A DNA stretch of 64,000 nucleotides from Heliocidaris tuberculata (GCA_025618425.1 CM046836.1:16456135-16520134), one strand, 5' to 3'. Shown: positions 10,141-20,697, counted from the first letter of the stretch. Notes: generated by a model not told the origin, from the letters alone. Numbers and translations: made by a program.

Positions 10141-10675
10141 CCACCATCGGAGCCCAACAAGGGGACGTCATATATATATAAGGATAATCACTTATACTGA
10201 CGCCAGAGATACAGCAGCGCTATACTCAGAGCAGACCAAAATCCACCCTGATTGACCTGTTTAAGCAGTTGCCTTCTAAGATGCTACACCAAAATAAATT
10301 AAAAACAGTGTCAAAATATTCAAGTTCAAACTACTCAAGGCCACATCACTCTAGACCAAACAAAGTAGAATCCAAAAATACACACCGAGAAACATCAGAA
10401 ATAAATCAGCTAAAATAGCATCTTAGGGCTCAACACCACCAGCCGATTGATTTCAACCAGGCCCATAAAAACCTCCCGACTAGGTGAATCCAGGGCCAAA
10501 ATGATGTGTTGCTTCAGGAGGACCACAGTCACACCATCCACTCAATCATCAGGATCCCTTTCTCCATCAACACGGGTCGCAGTCCACGGCAAACAGACTG
10601 TCCCTTTTAGTCGCCTCTTACGACATGCAGGGAATACAGCGGGTCTATTCTCTATTCCCCGAACCCGCAGGGGGA
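10141..10675 (-). other. LINE 5' untranslated region
   Basis: Between the target duplication and ORF1. The first 130 nt on the minus strand contain CATGTCGTAAGAGGCGAC, a block I associate from memory with the 5' ends of related marine LINEs. A short TA run lies just upstream of ORF1 (about 10168-10181). The internal promoter expected for LINEs cannot be located by eye. Confidence 0.65.
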
Positions 10676-10686
10676 TCCATGCTAGA
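10676..10686. repeat. Target-site duplication, 5' side of the LINE
   Basis: TCCATGCTAGA, identical to 4750-4760. It places the LINE 5' end at 10675 and indicates a full-length, not 5'-truncated, insertion. Confidence 0.9.
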
Positions 10687-11707
10687 GAGAAGGAAATTGT
10701 TGTAAAATATTGTAAATAGAAAATATGCATTAATAAATGGTCTTCTTTTGCAACTGATTTGTTTTTCACCAAATTAAGTAGTCGATAATCGCCATTTTGA
10801 TTCTCATTATTATTTTGTTAAAGAAAGTGTGAATATAGCTTCCTTCTATTCTATGGAGGAAGCATTCTCTCTGTTTTTAATTCTGTTAAAACAGAGAAAA
10901 GACCAAAAAAAATTATTTTGCAGCATAATTTGCATGTACCAAAGTATGGATAGAAATAACTTAAATCTGATATAAATTTCAATCCATTTCCATTTTGCTA
11001 TTTGAGAGTGTAAGAAATACTTTCTTATTTTTTTTTTTTATCAGTAGCAAAACAAAACAGTCTTTACAATAACATTTGACATGAATTTTGCACCGACTTC
11101 CTTCTGGATTTTTCTTTTCATTTTTTTTTTTTTTAATACCAAAATCACATTCTCTCTTAGTATGATTTTGAAATTTAAACAAAAATTTGCAAGAGATATT
11201 TGATTATGTGTCTATTTCAAATGACATAAGAAAATCAACTATATAGCCAATATTAGAAATGAAAACATTTCTACGTCTTTGAAAATTTGATTTTGAAAGT
11301 ACATATTCATAATTTTTTTTTTTCTCAAGGCAAGAAAAAAAAATACTTTAAACTTCCTTAAAAGGCTCTGGAAAATTTTTTTTCTTTCTTTTCCAAATTT
11401 CCAATAAGTTTTGCTTGTTTCCAAGAAAGAAGTGGATACGTACAATTGCTACATTTGTAAAATTATAGAGGGTAAGTAAAATGCAGTCAATGACTATAGT
11501 ATTAATTTCATTCCATTTTCTGTTTCAAATCTTTGATAATCTTTTTGTTTGTTTTTTTTTGTTTTTTGTTCTCTTCTAACATTATTATTTTCCTTGACTA
11601 ATTAAAAGGTAAGAGGTTTTCAACAATGAAGTTATGGCTGCAAATATACTCTCCCTCTGTACAGTAAACATGCATATGGGGGAAAAACAACTGTCTTGGT
11701 AGGAAGT
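10687..11707 (-). other. Gypsy-2 3' untranslated region, proximal part
   Basis: This AT-rich stretch with several T runs separates the integrase stop from the LINE insertion. Only short frames are open and none resembles an envelope gene. With 4139-4749 it gives a 3' untranslated region of about 1.6 kb, long for a gypsy element. Confidence 0.65.
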
Positions 11708-13830
11708 TTATACATAGTCTTTATATTTTGTGGGCTTGTGAACAGAGCGACCAGATCGAGTTCTTAATGATGGTTGGGCTTCCTCTCCATGGGGTACAGC
11801 CAGTGGTTGGTCTTCTCCATGAGCGGGTAGATGTAGTCCCTCAGGATGGTCAGGGGGTAGATGTAGTCCCTCAGGATGGTCAGGGGGTAGATGTAGTCCC
11901 TCAGGCTGGTCAGTGGGTAAATGTAGTCCCTCAGGCTGGTCAGGGGGTAAATGTAGTCCCTCAGGCTGGTCAGGGGGTAAATGTAGTCCCTCAGGCTGGG
12001 GAGGGTCTTCAATAGGGCGACTGGCCTGGCCTCCACTCCAAGTTGGTGGGAGGGAGCCAGATAAAGGCGTGAAGGAAGAATGAGAGGTCATATAGTGAGG
12101 ATGACCATTAGAGAGAGTTTGACTGAAGTGAGGACGACCATTAGAGAGAGTCTGACTGAAGTAAGGACGTCCCTTTGAAGGATGAGAATATTTGAAGTAG
12201 GGGTGATCATTTGATGGGTCCGTAACAGATCGATATGGTTTTACGCGATTCTTGTGTACAACCATCTCTTTCCTGTCACCATCTAGGCTCTGGATCCTGA
12301 CTGTGGGCTCAGATGGAGTAGAAGTAAGAATTCTGTAGGGTCCTTTCCAGTTAGCTGCTAACTTACTTCTGCTCATTGCTGGATTGTTGAGCCAGATCAG
12401 ATCCCCGGATAGGTAGTGGATATTTCGTTCCTTCCTATTGTAAGTAGCTTGCTGTTTGGCTCTAGCCTCATCATTGCGTGAAGCAGCATGCTGAAATGCT
12501 CGATGCAAACGAGAACGAAGATCTTGGACATACTGATGTGGTGTGGTACCAGTAGTTGACTTTAAGTCCCGGGGTGGTAGAGAATGAGGCAGGCGTACTT
12601 CCCTTCCATAAAGCATGAAGAAAGGTGTGTACCCGGTTGATGAGTGTACAGTCGAGTTGTATGCTAACTCAACCTGTTTGAGATGTTGATCCCAATCACC
12701 TCCTCTTTCTAACATGTACTTAGCCAGCTGGTCTTTGACGACACGGTTGGTTCGCTCTACTATACCGGCGCCTTGGGGATGATAGGGGGATGAGCGGGTT
12801 TTCTTGATACCCAACTGTTTACAGAGTTGACGAACAAGCGTAGACTCAAACTGACGACCCTGATCGGTATGCAGTATGTCAGGTAAACCATGTTCCCTGA
12901 CATAATCCTCAAACAGGTGTTTTGAGATTGTTATAGCTGTCTGATCCTTCATGGCATAGAGATTGATGAATTTGGTGAAGTGGTCCACTACTACAAGAAT
13001 GTAGCAAAAATCGGTAGAAGAAGGAGGGAGCATTGCAATATCAGCATAGACCATCTGGAATGGGTAGCATGTGGAAACGCTATGCAGTGGTGCTTGGTGA
13101 GATGGAGTCGGGTTTCTGAATGACTCGCAAGCTGTGCATGTCTCACAGTGGTCTACAATATCCCGATGCATGTAAGGCCAGTACATGTCATTCTCAGCTC
13201 TGGAAAGCGTTCTCTCTGTGCTAAAATGCCCAGAGGTAGGGTGACTGTGGAGCAGTTGGAGAACTTCATGCACCAAACTTTGTGGGATAACTGCTTGGTA
13301 GAGAGTGGTTGACTTTTTCAAGTCTCTTTTTGTGCGATAAAGGATGCCATCTTCTATGGTGAAACGATTCAGTTGCCATAAGAAATGTCGCATTCTTGGT
13401 GGATGACGACGGATTTCTTTGGGACCAAGTTTGATGTTGTTGATTACCATATGTTTGGTGGCTTGTATATCCTTGTCGAAGTGTTGGTGGCGAAGGATTT
13501 TGAGTAGCAGGCCCTCAGGAACGTCTGATGATGAAGGGGAAAATCGAGGTTCATTGACTGACCCTGTAGAGTCAGAGGTAGAGGGTTCTGGCAATGAAGA
13601 AGGAAGGTATAGCGCATCGACTGTACTTGCCAAGTTAGTGGATTGTGGCTCCTGTCTTGGTGCCTCGGTTTGTGTACCAATGGAACATGTAGGTTTATTG
13701 GCATTCAGGGTGCACACATGATGAGATACTGAAGAAGGAAGATGTGACTCACTGTCTGAAGTTGAGGGAAGACGTGACAGTGCATCTGCATTAGTGTGAG
13801 ATCTACCTCGTCGATGAATGATCGAAAAGG
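11708..13830 (-). CDS. pol: Gypsy-2 pol, integrase part with repetitive proline-rich tail
   Basis: The frame is open from about 13830; the first ATG is at 13717. It holds an HHCC finger (HSHPTSGHFSTERT...CETCTACE) and an integrase core with D in VYADIAM, D in HTDQGRQFES and E in AGIVERTNR. A GPY/F-type module (NWKGPYRI) follows. The C-terminal 110 residues contain a histidine/serine-rich segment and six tandem 10-residue repeats of the type PEGLHLPPDQ (plus strand about 11828-11999). The frame differs from that of the upstream RT part, so pol is broken in this copy. Confidence 0.9.
11828..11999 (-). repeat. 30-bp coding minisatellite in the gypsy-2 integrase tail
   Basis: Almost six direct copies of a 30-bp unit containing ATGTAGTCCCTCAGGATGGT on the plus strand. 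The period is a multiple of three, so the frame is kept. Copies differ at a few sites. Confidence 0.9.
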
Positions 13831-16038
13831 AGAGGAGTGCAGATCCACCATCCAGCGAGCTCTTCTACCAGTCGTATCATCTTGGATGGGAAGTTTCTCA
13901 TAGCTCAGCAGGGGTTGGTGGTCTGTTATTACAGTGAAGTGCTGACCTCTAAGGTAGTGTCGAAAATGTCGAACGGCTGAGACAATGGCCCAAAGCTCAC
14001 GATCAAATGTCGACCATCTTCTTTGTGTCTGCGTAAGGGTAGCACTGTAGTATGCGATTACTCGTTCTCTGTTATCATGGACTTGGGACAGGATTGCACC
14101 AACAGCGTCATTTGAAGCATCAGTCGCTAATCTGAATTCCTTCCCGAAGTCTGGGTAAGCGAGAAGTGGTGGACTGACCAGTGCCGTCTTCAGATGTTGA
14201 AAGGCTTTTTCGCAGGCATCTGACCAGATGAAGGGAGTATTTTTCTGGGTTAGACGGTGGAGGGGTGCAGCAACTTGTGAAAATCCAGCAATGAAACGTC
14301 TGTAATATGAAGCTAATCCCAAGAAGGACCTTACTTCTGTTACTGTTCTGGGCGTTGGCCATTCTTGGACTTTTGCTGTGTTGGTAGGATCTGGTCGAAG
14401 TCCATCTGTGTTGATGCAGTGTCCCAGGTAAGTCACTTCTTTCCTGAAGAATTGGCATTTACTAGGCTTGAGTTTTAGTCCAGCTATCTGGAAACGTTCT
14501 AGGACTTCTGCTAGGTTCTGCAGGTGTTCACCAAAGTCTCTGCCAATCACGATGCAATCATCAAGGTAAACAAGACATTTTGTCCAATGGAGGCCGTGTA
14601 GAGCTACTTCCATCAGTCTCTGAAAGGTCATCGGCGCATTGACCAGTCCAAATGGCATCACATTAAAGTGATAAAGGCTGGTTCCTGTAGTAAAGGCTGT
14701 CTTCTCTTTGTCACTTGGATGCAGGGGTACTTGCCAGTATCCACTGGAAAGATCCATCACGCTGAAGAAGGAGGATGAGTTCAAAGCATCTAAGGTGTCA
14801 TCTTGTCTTGGAATAGGGTGAGAGTCTCGTATCGTGACAGCGTTGAGCTTACGGTAGTCGATGCAGAAACGAAAAGTATTGTCCTTTTTGCGTACAAGTA
14901 CAATAGGACTTGACCAAGGGCTATGACTCTCTTCAATGATGTTCCGTTCAAGTAGGTCATCAACTTGACGTTGAATTTCAACCTTAGCTGCAGGTGATGT
15001 ACGATATGCTCGTTGCCTTATCGGAGTCTCAGAACTTGTGATTATGCGATGAGTATCCAAGTGTGTGCGACCAATATCATCAGCAGAGGTACTGAACACT
15101 CCAGAATAATCTGAAAGAAGTTGTTCTGCTCGTCGAAATTGCTGCTCTGTCAGGCCAGATGAAGGGAGAAGGTCAGTGACCTTATGAGAAGCACTCTGCG
15201 TTGAAGCCACTACTGGTTCGATTAGCTGGTATTCTTCCTGGTGTTTGCCTGTCACAGAATGAAACTGACCCAGATGTGAATCTGCTGGGAGTTGAACACT
15301 GTCTTCTGTTGGATTGATAAGACAGACCACGATATGTCCATTCTGAACAGAACATAAGGATCTTGCAGCAGCAGAAGAAAGGTGCTCTCGAAGTTGGGGT
15401 TCAAACAGTCCTTCGTAACCATCTGGAGTAAGGCCATGTTGAGAGTACAATCGAGCTTGGACGTTCATCTCACACATCGGAGGGATGGTGACTGTGTCAA
15501 CGAGTACAGCATTACATCGTAGTGGGGTTGTTGTTCCCTTGTCTGCTAGAGGAATTGACATTCCAGGCATCTCAAAGGTTGCTGTTCGTGCTGAGATAGA
15601 AGCTTGATGTTGAGAAAAGAAGTCCCAGCCAAGGATGAGAGGGTGACTAATATTTCTTGCGCAGTGGAATTGCTGTTGAAGGCTTCTATTCCCAAGATGG
15701 AGGGTGAGTGTAACGAGTCCCACTATATCAACACTCTCTCTCGTTACAGAAGTTGCAGCACAGAATATCGTCTGAATGGGCCCTTTATGAGTATTGGGTA
15801 TACTAGACCAAAGTTCGCTGCTGATAAGTGAAATGTATGAGCCACAGTCGAGGTAAGCCATGGCGTACTTGCATTCTACGATGACTGGTATGTAAGGAGA
15901 AACCTCGTCCTTGGGTTGACTTGGGCTGTACTTATTTATTGGGGCTGCAGGAGAAGAAGTTGATGGTTGCCCCTCATCACCAACTAGTAACAGTTTTCCT
16001 GGTTCTTGGAGAAATGGACTCTGCGTGACGTGCGAGAG
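13705..16038 (-). CDS. pol: Gypsy-2 protease, reverse transcriptase and RNase H
   Basis: The frame opens at 16038 inside gag in the -1 frame; its first ATG is at 15861. The protease active site reads YLDCGSYISLI, so the usual DTG/DSG is DCG. RT contains SSPIVLVRKKD, FSVMDLSSGYWQ and the catalytic YLDD near 14560. RNase H has ATDASNDAVG and TDHQPLL. After ARWMVDL the reading leaves frame (about 13815-13835) and ends in unrelated residues at 13705. The expected continuation, ending in NADALSRL, is in the frame of the integrase entry. Confidence 0.9.
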   Translation of the reverse strand, partial: LSHVTQSPFLQEPGKLLLVGDEGQPSTSSPAAPINKYSPSQPKDEVSPYIPVIVECKYAMAYLDCGSYISLISSELWSSIPNTHKGPIQTIFCAATSVTRESVDIVGLVTLTLHLGNRSLQQQFHCARNISHPLILGWDFFSQHQASISARTATFEMPGMSIPLADKGTTTPLRCNAVLVDTVTIPPMCEMNVQARLYSQHGLTPDGYEGLFEPQLREHLSSAAARSLCSVQNGHIVVCLINPTEDSVQLPADSHLGQFHSVTGKHQEEYQLIEPVVASTQSASHKVTDLLPSSGLTEQQFRRAEQLLSDYSGVFSTSADDIGRTHLDTHRIITSSETPIRQRAYRTSPAAKVEIQRQVDDLLERNIIEESHSPWSSPIVLVRKKDNTFRFCIDYRKLNAVTIRDSHPIPRQDDTLDALNSSSFFSVMDLSSGYWQVPLHPSDKEKTAFTTGTSLYHFNVMPFGLVNAPMTFQRLMEVALHGLHWTKCLVYLDDCIVIGRDFGEHLQNLAEVLERFQIAGLKLKPSKCQFFRKEVTYLGHCINTDGLRPDPTNTAKVQEWPTPRTVTEVRSFLGLASYYRRFIAGFSQVAAPLHRLTQKNTPFIWSDACEKAFQHLKTALVSPPLLAYPDFGKEFRLATDASNDAVGAILSQVHDNRERVIAYYSATLTQTQRRWSTFDRELWAIVSAVRHFRHYLRGQHFTVITDHQPLLSYEKLPIQDDTTGRRARWMVDLHSSPFRSFIDEVDLTLMQMHCHVFPQLQTVSHIFLLQYLIMCAP

Positions 16039-17204
16039 TCAGAGAAGTAGGATGAATCAGGCTGTGAACTATCGGCAACCGTGGGGTAATGCGACCTGTC
16101 GCCGTAGTAGGATGCGCCTCCATGATTGTCAGGTTGGTGATAACCATCATCGTGGTACCGAGTATGATGAAGGGAGTTTGTTGTTCCTTCTCGCCTATTG
16201 TAGTCTTGCCTTCGTCCTGGGCTTGGTGACCGTCGGCGATAACCATCATTGTGGTACCTATGATGAAGAGGGCTTGTTGCTCTTTCATGCCTATTGTAGT
16301 CTTGCCTTCGTCCTGGACTTGGTGACCGTCGGCGATATAGGTCAGGACTTGGCGTACGTGAACAGGATGGAGGACGATACTGAGACCTACCAAGCCTGTA
16401 GTCTGGGCTCGTTGAACGATGAAAAGGGGAATGGTGTGAATGAAGCTGAGATGAAGAAGGGTGTCTCCACGTCTCTTGTCTCCGTCTTGGGGAAGGTGAG
16501 CGATGTCGGGAAGAGTGGCGCCTCCCATCATGTGTCTCGTCTGAGGTAGAAGAACGAGAGCAAGGGGAAGAAGGATGAAGATGGAGGGATGAAATCTTCT
16601 TCTCCATATCATCTAAACGATGTAGGATGTGTTTAAGGGCATCAGGCTCTTGTGTAGCTGCAACTGTAGCATTTGTAGTCACATTCTGTGTAGTTTGGCC
16701 AAAGACATGAGCTCGTTCAATTTGGATTGCCAGATCAACTGCCTCTTGAAACGTCTTCGCTCCCCGTTCATGGATTTTGACTTGAAGGAAGTTGCTTAAG
16801 CCTGCAACAAATCTTCTAAACTTCTCACCTTCCTTAGCAATGCTTCCATATAAAGGAAATGCTTCTTCAACTAAAGTGGTTATGGCAGCTGCATACACTG
16901 CGATCTGTTCATCAGGCTTCCTTGTTCTGGCATTTATACAAGATTGGAATGAAGCTAGATAATCTGAGCGACCAAAAACAGCAGAAAGCTTCTTCTTAAT
17001 AGTATGAAAATCTGCTTGCTCACTGGAGGAAAGACTGTCCCAAACCGTGAATGCTGGGCCTGATAACCTGGATGGCAGGAGGATGTGTAGTTTATCTGCG
17101 ACAGTTGGGTCTGCTGCAGCAGCAACCTCAAATCTCTTGACCCATTGACCAAAGTCCTTACCATCTTCACCAGTAAAATACTCAGGTAACTCGATGCGAA
17201 ACAT
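15984..17204 (-). CDS. gag: Gypsy-2 gag
   Basis: 406 codons. Residues 1-190 look like a retrotransposon capsid region (MFRIELPEYFTGEDGKDFGQ, then a helical DUF-type gag core). The C-terminal half is rich in Arg, Ser, His and Pro with SR/RS dipeptides. It contains a near-exact internal repeat (RRRSPSPGRRQDYNR twice, about residues 285-340). No CCHC zinc knuckle is present; the basic tail may bind RNA in its place. Pol overlaps in the -1 frame over about 55 nt. Confidence 0.88.
   Translation of the reverse strand: MFRIELPEYFTGEDGKDFGQWVKRFEVAAAADPTVADKLHILLPSRLSGPAFTVWDSLSSSEQADFHTIKKKLSAVFGRSDYLASFQSCINARTRKPDEQIAVYAAAITTLVEEAFPLYGSIAKEGEKFRRFVAGLSNFLQVKIHERGAKTFQEAVDLAIQIERAHVFGQTTQNVTTNATVAATQEPDALKHILHRLDDMEKKISSLHLHPSSPCSRSSTSDETHDGRRHSSRHRSPSPRRRQETWRHPSSSQLHSHHSPFHRSTSPDYRLGRSQYRPPSCSRTPSPDLYRRRSPSPGRRQDYNRHERATSPLHHRYHNDGYRRRSPSPGRRQDYNRREGTTNSLHHTRYHDDGYHQPDNHGGASYYGDRSHYPTVADSSQPDSSYFSDSRTSRRVHFSKNQENCY
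15993..15999 (-). promoter_or_regulatory. Candidate -1 frameshift site between gag and pol
   Basis: In the gag-pol overlap (15984-16038) the most A-rich place on the minus strand is GGAAAAC, read G GAA AAC in the gag frame, eight codons before the gag stop region ends. It is not a canonical X XXY YYZ heptamer. The assignment rests on position and on the A-site slip AAC to AAA. Confidence 0.35.
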
Positions 17205-17948
17205 TGTAAAGTCGCATCGGAGTAGGGTGACAAATGAAGGAGGGTGATAAACTTCGTAAGCGTAGTATAGATTGAGCTACACTTCAACTAAATGATGAAG
17301 GGCGATACAGCTGTGTAAATTACTGACAGTTCGCACACTTATAAGGCTGAAATACTGAAGTTATAAACTTGAGGGAGGGAGCTACTTCCGCAAAAACAAT
17401 GTCAGCCTATAATTATAAGCTATGATGTAGGGTGACAGATGAAGAGCTACAACTGAAGTGGAAACAACTTCAACAGCTAGCACCATCTGATACAAAATGA
17501 TGAAGGAAGACTAGTGGTAGCAAATACATGTAGTAACAGGAGAGCCAAATCACTAAATGATATAGGGTGACACAGCTGACTAACATGAAGCTAAGACTTC
17601 CAAAAAGATGTTCAGGAACTGAAGAAAAAAGTAACTGAACTGAGTGCAACTGGATAACATCAAAGACAGCACATAATTAGACAATGAAGTAGGGTGTTAC
17701 TGCAAAAGGAGGCAAAAAGTGGGCTTATACTTGTAGATAACAGCTAGAGAAACTCACCAATTACTGAAGAAGGGTGGAGTTAGCTGAGCAAGAATGCCAG
17801 GTTGATTGAAGTTAGAGGCTTACAAAAAATCGATGTAGGATGATACAGCGATGAAGGCAAGCACTAACAAGCAGATACAGCAGACATGACAGGAAATAGA
17901 GTGAAGAAAGGGCGTGGCTGGGTCGAAGTCTCCTGGGTAGAACGACAG
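17205..17948 (-). other. Gypsy-2 5' leader between primer site and gag
   Basis: About 740 nt of untranslated leader. On the plus strand a loose motif of the type GATGTAGGGTGA or AATGATGAAGG recurs roughly every 60-130 bp (near 17230, 17290, 17425, 17498, 17556, 17690, 17768 and 17832). Its role is unknown; packaging or dimerisation signals would sit here. Confidence 0.6.
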
Positions 17949-17964
17949 GACACCGCTGGCACCA
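17949..17964 (-). promoter_or_regulatory. Gypsy-2 primer-binding site
   Basis: One base inside the LTR the minus strand reads TGGTGCCAGCGGTGTC. It begins TGG, as needed to pair with a tRNA 3' CCA end. From memory it resembles the complement of animal tRNA-Leu 3' ends with about one mismatch in the acceptor part. The tRNA identity is tentative. Confidence 0.65.
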
Positions 17965-17965
17965 G

Positions 17966-18545
17966 TGTAAGCTGACCAACTTTCTCTCTTTCTCTGCACT
18001 GCTCTATACTTCTGCTCATACAAATCAAATTAAACTCTTGCTCTCCTACAGTAAAAAAAAACATGCTATACAATCTAACTGAAGAAAGGAAGATAAAATA
18101 AAATAGTCTTTACTAGACGAGATCCTGAGTTGCACTGACTTTACTAACAGAAATTCAACTTGAACAGATATCCACATAAATTAAATCATCAATTAAACAA
18201 CCAATCAGTAATAAGAAAATGGAACTGTCTACAAAATGGAATAACCCAGAGAGAAGCAAGAACCAATAATCAGCATGGAAAGATGGTCATGAGATGTTCT
18301 GAATATGAATGAGAATGTAACAATAGAAACATGTGGAGTGAAGGTGGAATGCAAAAGAAAGTATGGGAGATGGAATGGAATGGGAGAAACCAGGTGTGGC
18401 TATGGCAATGACATGTGAAGGTGGAGAGAGGAAATGAAGGTCATGAATTGGAATGTAAATAAACAGGGCAAAATGTAAACATTAGAGTATGGGAAAGTAA
18501 AATGTAAAACAGCCAAGTAAAATACTGCAAAAATCAACTGTTACA
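17966..18545 (-). repeat. Gypsy-2 5' LTR (580 bp)
   Basis: On the minus strand it opens TGTAACAG at 18545 and closes CAGCTTACA at 17966, with TGTAA/TTACA terminal inverted repeats. Its first 257 bp recur at 3882-4138 with one mismatch. The inner end is defined by the adjacent primer site. Confidence 0.88.
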
Positions 18546-19671
18546 AGACCATGTCTTTTTCGCTCAGCTGCACACATCCACCGTTCCAAAGATCCTATGT
18601 TTTTCGCTTCTAGTCAGTTCCTTAGACCCCCGTTTCAAGGACGGCTGTGGCACACCCCCGTCTGAAAATAAAATAAGTGCCCCCCCCCCCCCCGGGCCTG
18701 GACGCCGCTGGAGTCTCGGCATCTCCCTAACCCGGGTGGTTCCCTGTTGATTTCCCATCGGTCGCCGGTCGATTTTAGGTCAAAACTGGGCGATATCGGG
18801 GGAGCTTCTAGCTCCTCGTGGGCAGTGACCGACTGATGACCCACCGATTCCCGCGAGCTCGAGGCCTCCCACCGGCCACCTGCTGATTTTGAACTCGCCT
18901 CCCAGTGACAACCGATCTTCCAGCAGCGACCGTCCGGGACCACTCAGCAGCCTTTAGCTTTGCGGCTTCGATTTCTGACTTGAATCGCTCGACGACGATC
19001 CGGGCACCGAGTGAAAATTTAAGTGGGCAGGCGCAGCAAAATTTTAACTCCGCGCTAAAACTTTAGCGGCTACCGTATATCGAGCGATGGCCTAAGAACA
19101 GCTATGCCCGCGGCCGGACGAAATTGGCTAAAAATTTGCCGCCCGCCCGCCTATAGGCTAATTGGGGGTTGTGACGGTAGCTTTTGTGGTATCAAAGTTC
19201 AAAATCTGGAAGATCAAAATGCACAAGTTTAATTTGAATTTCAACTTTAGTTTTTTTGACAATTTGTTTGAATATGGAGGTTTATTCATATTGTAATAAA
19301 AAGAATAGCTGATAGTTTTAGCCTCGTTCAACCAGATCAAGGCATTTCAGTTAAGTGTAATCATTTTGAAAATTGAAGAAAAAGGAATGAATAAAAGAGA
19401 AAAACTTCAATATGTATAATGTACATTGGCCAGTCCAAACTATCGTCCACTGTACGTTACAGACCACACCGAAGATTTAAGTATTTCTGATGTCTGTATC
19501 AAGCAGCTGGTAGCCCTCCGAGAGCTTGGATCAGAAAAAATATCAAAAACTGATATTTTTATGTCAATTTATGTTCCCAGTTTCATAATACAATTCCTTA
19601 ACACTTGTTATGAGACATACCTTGCACTCACCCATATATATTTAGTATTTATAATTAAAGTGTATACTTAC
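18546..19671. other. GC-rich stretch and flank between gypsy-2 and the mosaic gene
   Basis: About 18560-19150 is markedly GC-rich, with a 15-C run near 18681 and recurring CGGTCG, CCGAT and GATTTT fragments. It could be a remnant of another repeat family. From 19150 the composition returns to AT-rich. I see no exon with convincing splice sites here. Confidence 0.5.
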
Positions 19672-19779
19672 GACAATACTCCTCATCAGAAAAGTCACCG
19701 CAGTTGTCATATCCGTCACAAGTCAATGAATTCGAAATGCATAAATAGTTAGCACATCTAAAAGACCCGTTGGTACACC
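19672..19779 (-). CDS. Mosaic gene exon: LDL-receptor class A repeat 5, last exon seen
   Basis: 36 codons, phase 1 to 1, with a GTAAGT donor, so the gene continues 3' of it. [20 protein letters not shown] and [10 protein letters not shown] carry all six cysteines. No later exon was found before the retrotransposon nest. Confidence 0.86.
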
Positions 19780-20646
19780 CTGTATAATAAATGTATAGAA
19801 AATTGCCAAATCAATATATTTTTTATTACATGCAGAAACAACAAAATAGCTTTCCAAAAATTATATATCTCATATGACTTGGTTGGCATGTAGACGTAAA
19901 AATAATACTGCATTATATTGTTATTATTATATCATAATAAACTTATGACAGTTCAGGTTGTCCTATTGCTTAATTCAGCTTCATTAAAAGATATCAGCAA
20001 GTTAAAAATGATAATTTTCTATTTTTTGCCCTGGCTTCCTGACATTAAACAAAAACACATTGATCCAAAATGAAATTAGTGACAAGAACTATAAACTCAT
20101 ACTGCCGGTAATATAACTGCCAAAAATAATATATATATTATAGATGAATGATCAATACTTATTGTTGTCATCGCCGTAGGTTGTAAATTAGGAAATAGTG
20201 GGGTAAGTGTACTTTCCTTTTTTTAAAGAAGGTTCTCCTGTATTCAGTGCACCAACACATCAACACACCTTTGCCTTGCTGCTAGTTTAGATCCGATATA
20301 TTTTTTTTCGACCAGCCATGTAGATGAAGGAGCATATACTTGCCCTTCCCCCGTTTATCACCCAGACACAGCGGGTGATTTTCACAATTTTATGTTATCA
20401 CATAATTATCTTGCGACTAGTCTGTAATACTGAAATTTCACGGGAAAAGACAGATTCACATGTAAATGTGTTTACCTAAAGTTGGATCGATGGCACTTAG
20501 CTCTAGCTCAAACCCCTGATATGTTACACTGTAATCACTTGTGAACTGCATCCAACTTCTGGTTGTATCCAACCTATGAAAGAAAGAGAAAGTCGGATAT
20601 TGTGAGGATCATTCACCGTATGCATACATAAGGTATGTGTATATAC

Positions 20647-20697
<51 letters not shown>

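Larger units (their letters stand above)
4761..10675 (-). mobile_element. Full-length non-LTR retrotransposon of I/Nimb-like type with RNase H
   Basis: A 5.9-kb element with a 5' UTR (about 10141-10675), ORF1 carrying zinc knuckles, ORF2 with AP endonuclease, RT, RNase H and a terminal Cys-rich motif, and a 3' UTR (4761-5123) ending in short TCAA-type repeats rather than poly(A). An 11-bp direct repeat flanks it. It lies in the same orientation as gypsy-2, in that element's 3' untranslated region. ORF2 has one in-frame stop and one frameshift, so this copy is probably inactive. RNase H plus CCHC knuckles in ORF1 points to the I superclade; the exact clade is inference. Confidence 0.92.
3882..18545 (-). 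mobile_element. Ty3/gypsy LTR retrotransposon gypsy-2, host of nested insertions
   Basis: Reading on the minus strand: 5' LTR 18545-17966, primer-binding site, leader, gag, protease-RT-RNase H, integrase, long 3' untranslated region split by the LINE, and a partial 3' LTR split by gypsy-1. Without the LINE and its target copy the internal part is about 7.9 kb. Gag and pol overlap in different frames. One further frameshift near the RNase H-integrase boundary breaks pol. The near-identical LTR parts suggest a recent insertion. Confidence 0.92.

Noticed and set aside
11728..12015. Antisense frames over the integrase tail
   Set aside because: A 30-bp repeat leaves all frames open. They are shadows of the pol minisatellite.
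16025..16549. 174-codon plus-strand frame opposite gag
   Set aside because: Antisense shadow of the Arg/Ser-rich gag tail; no domain.
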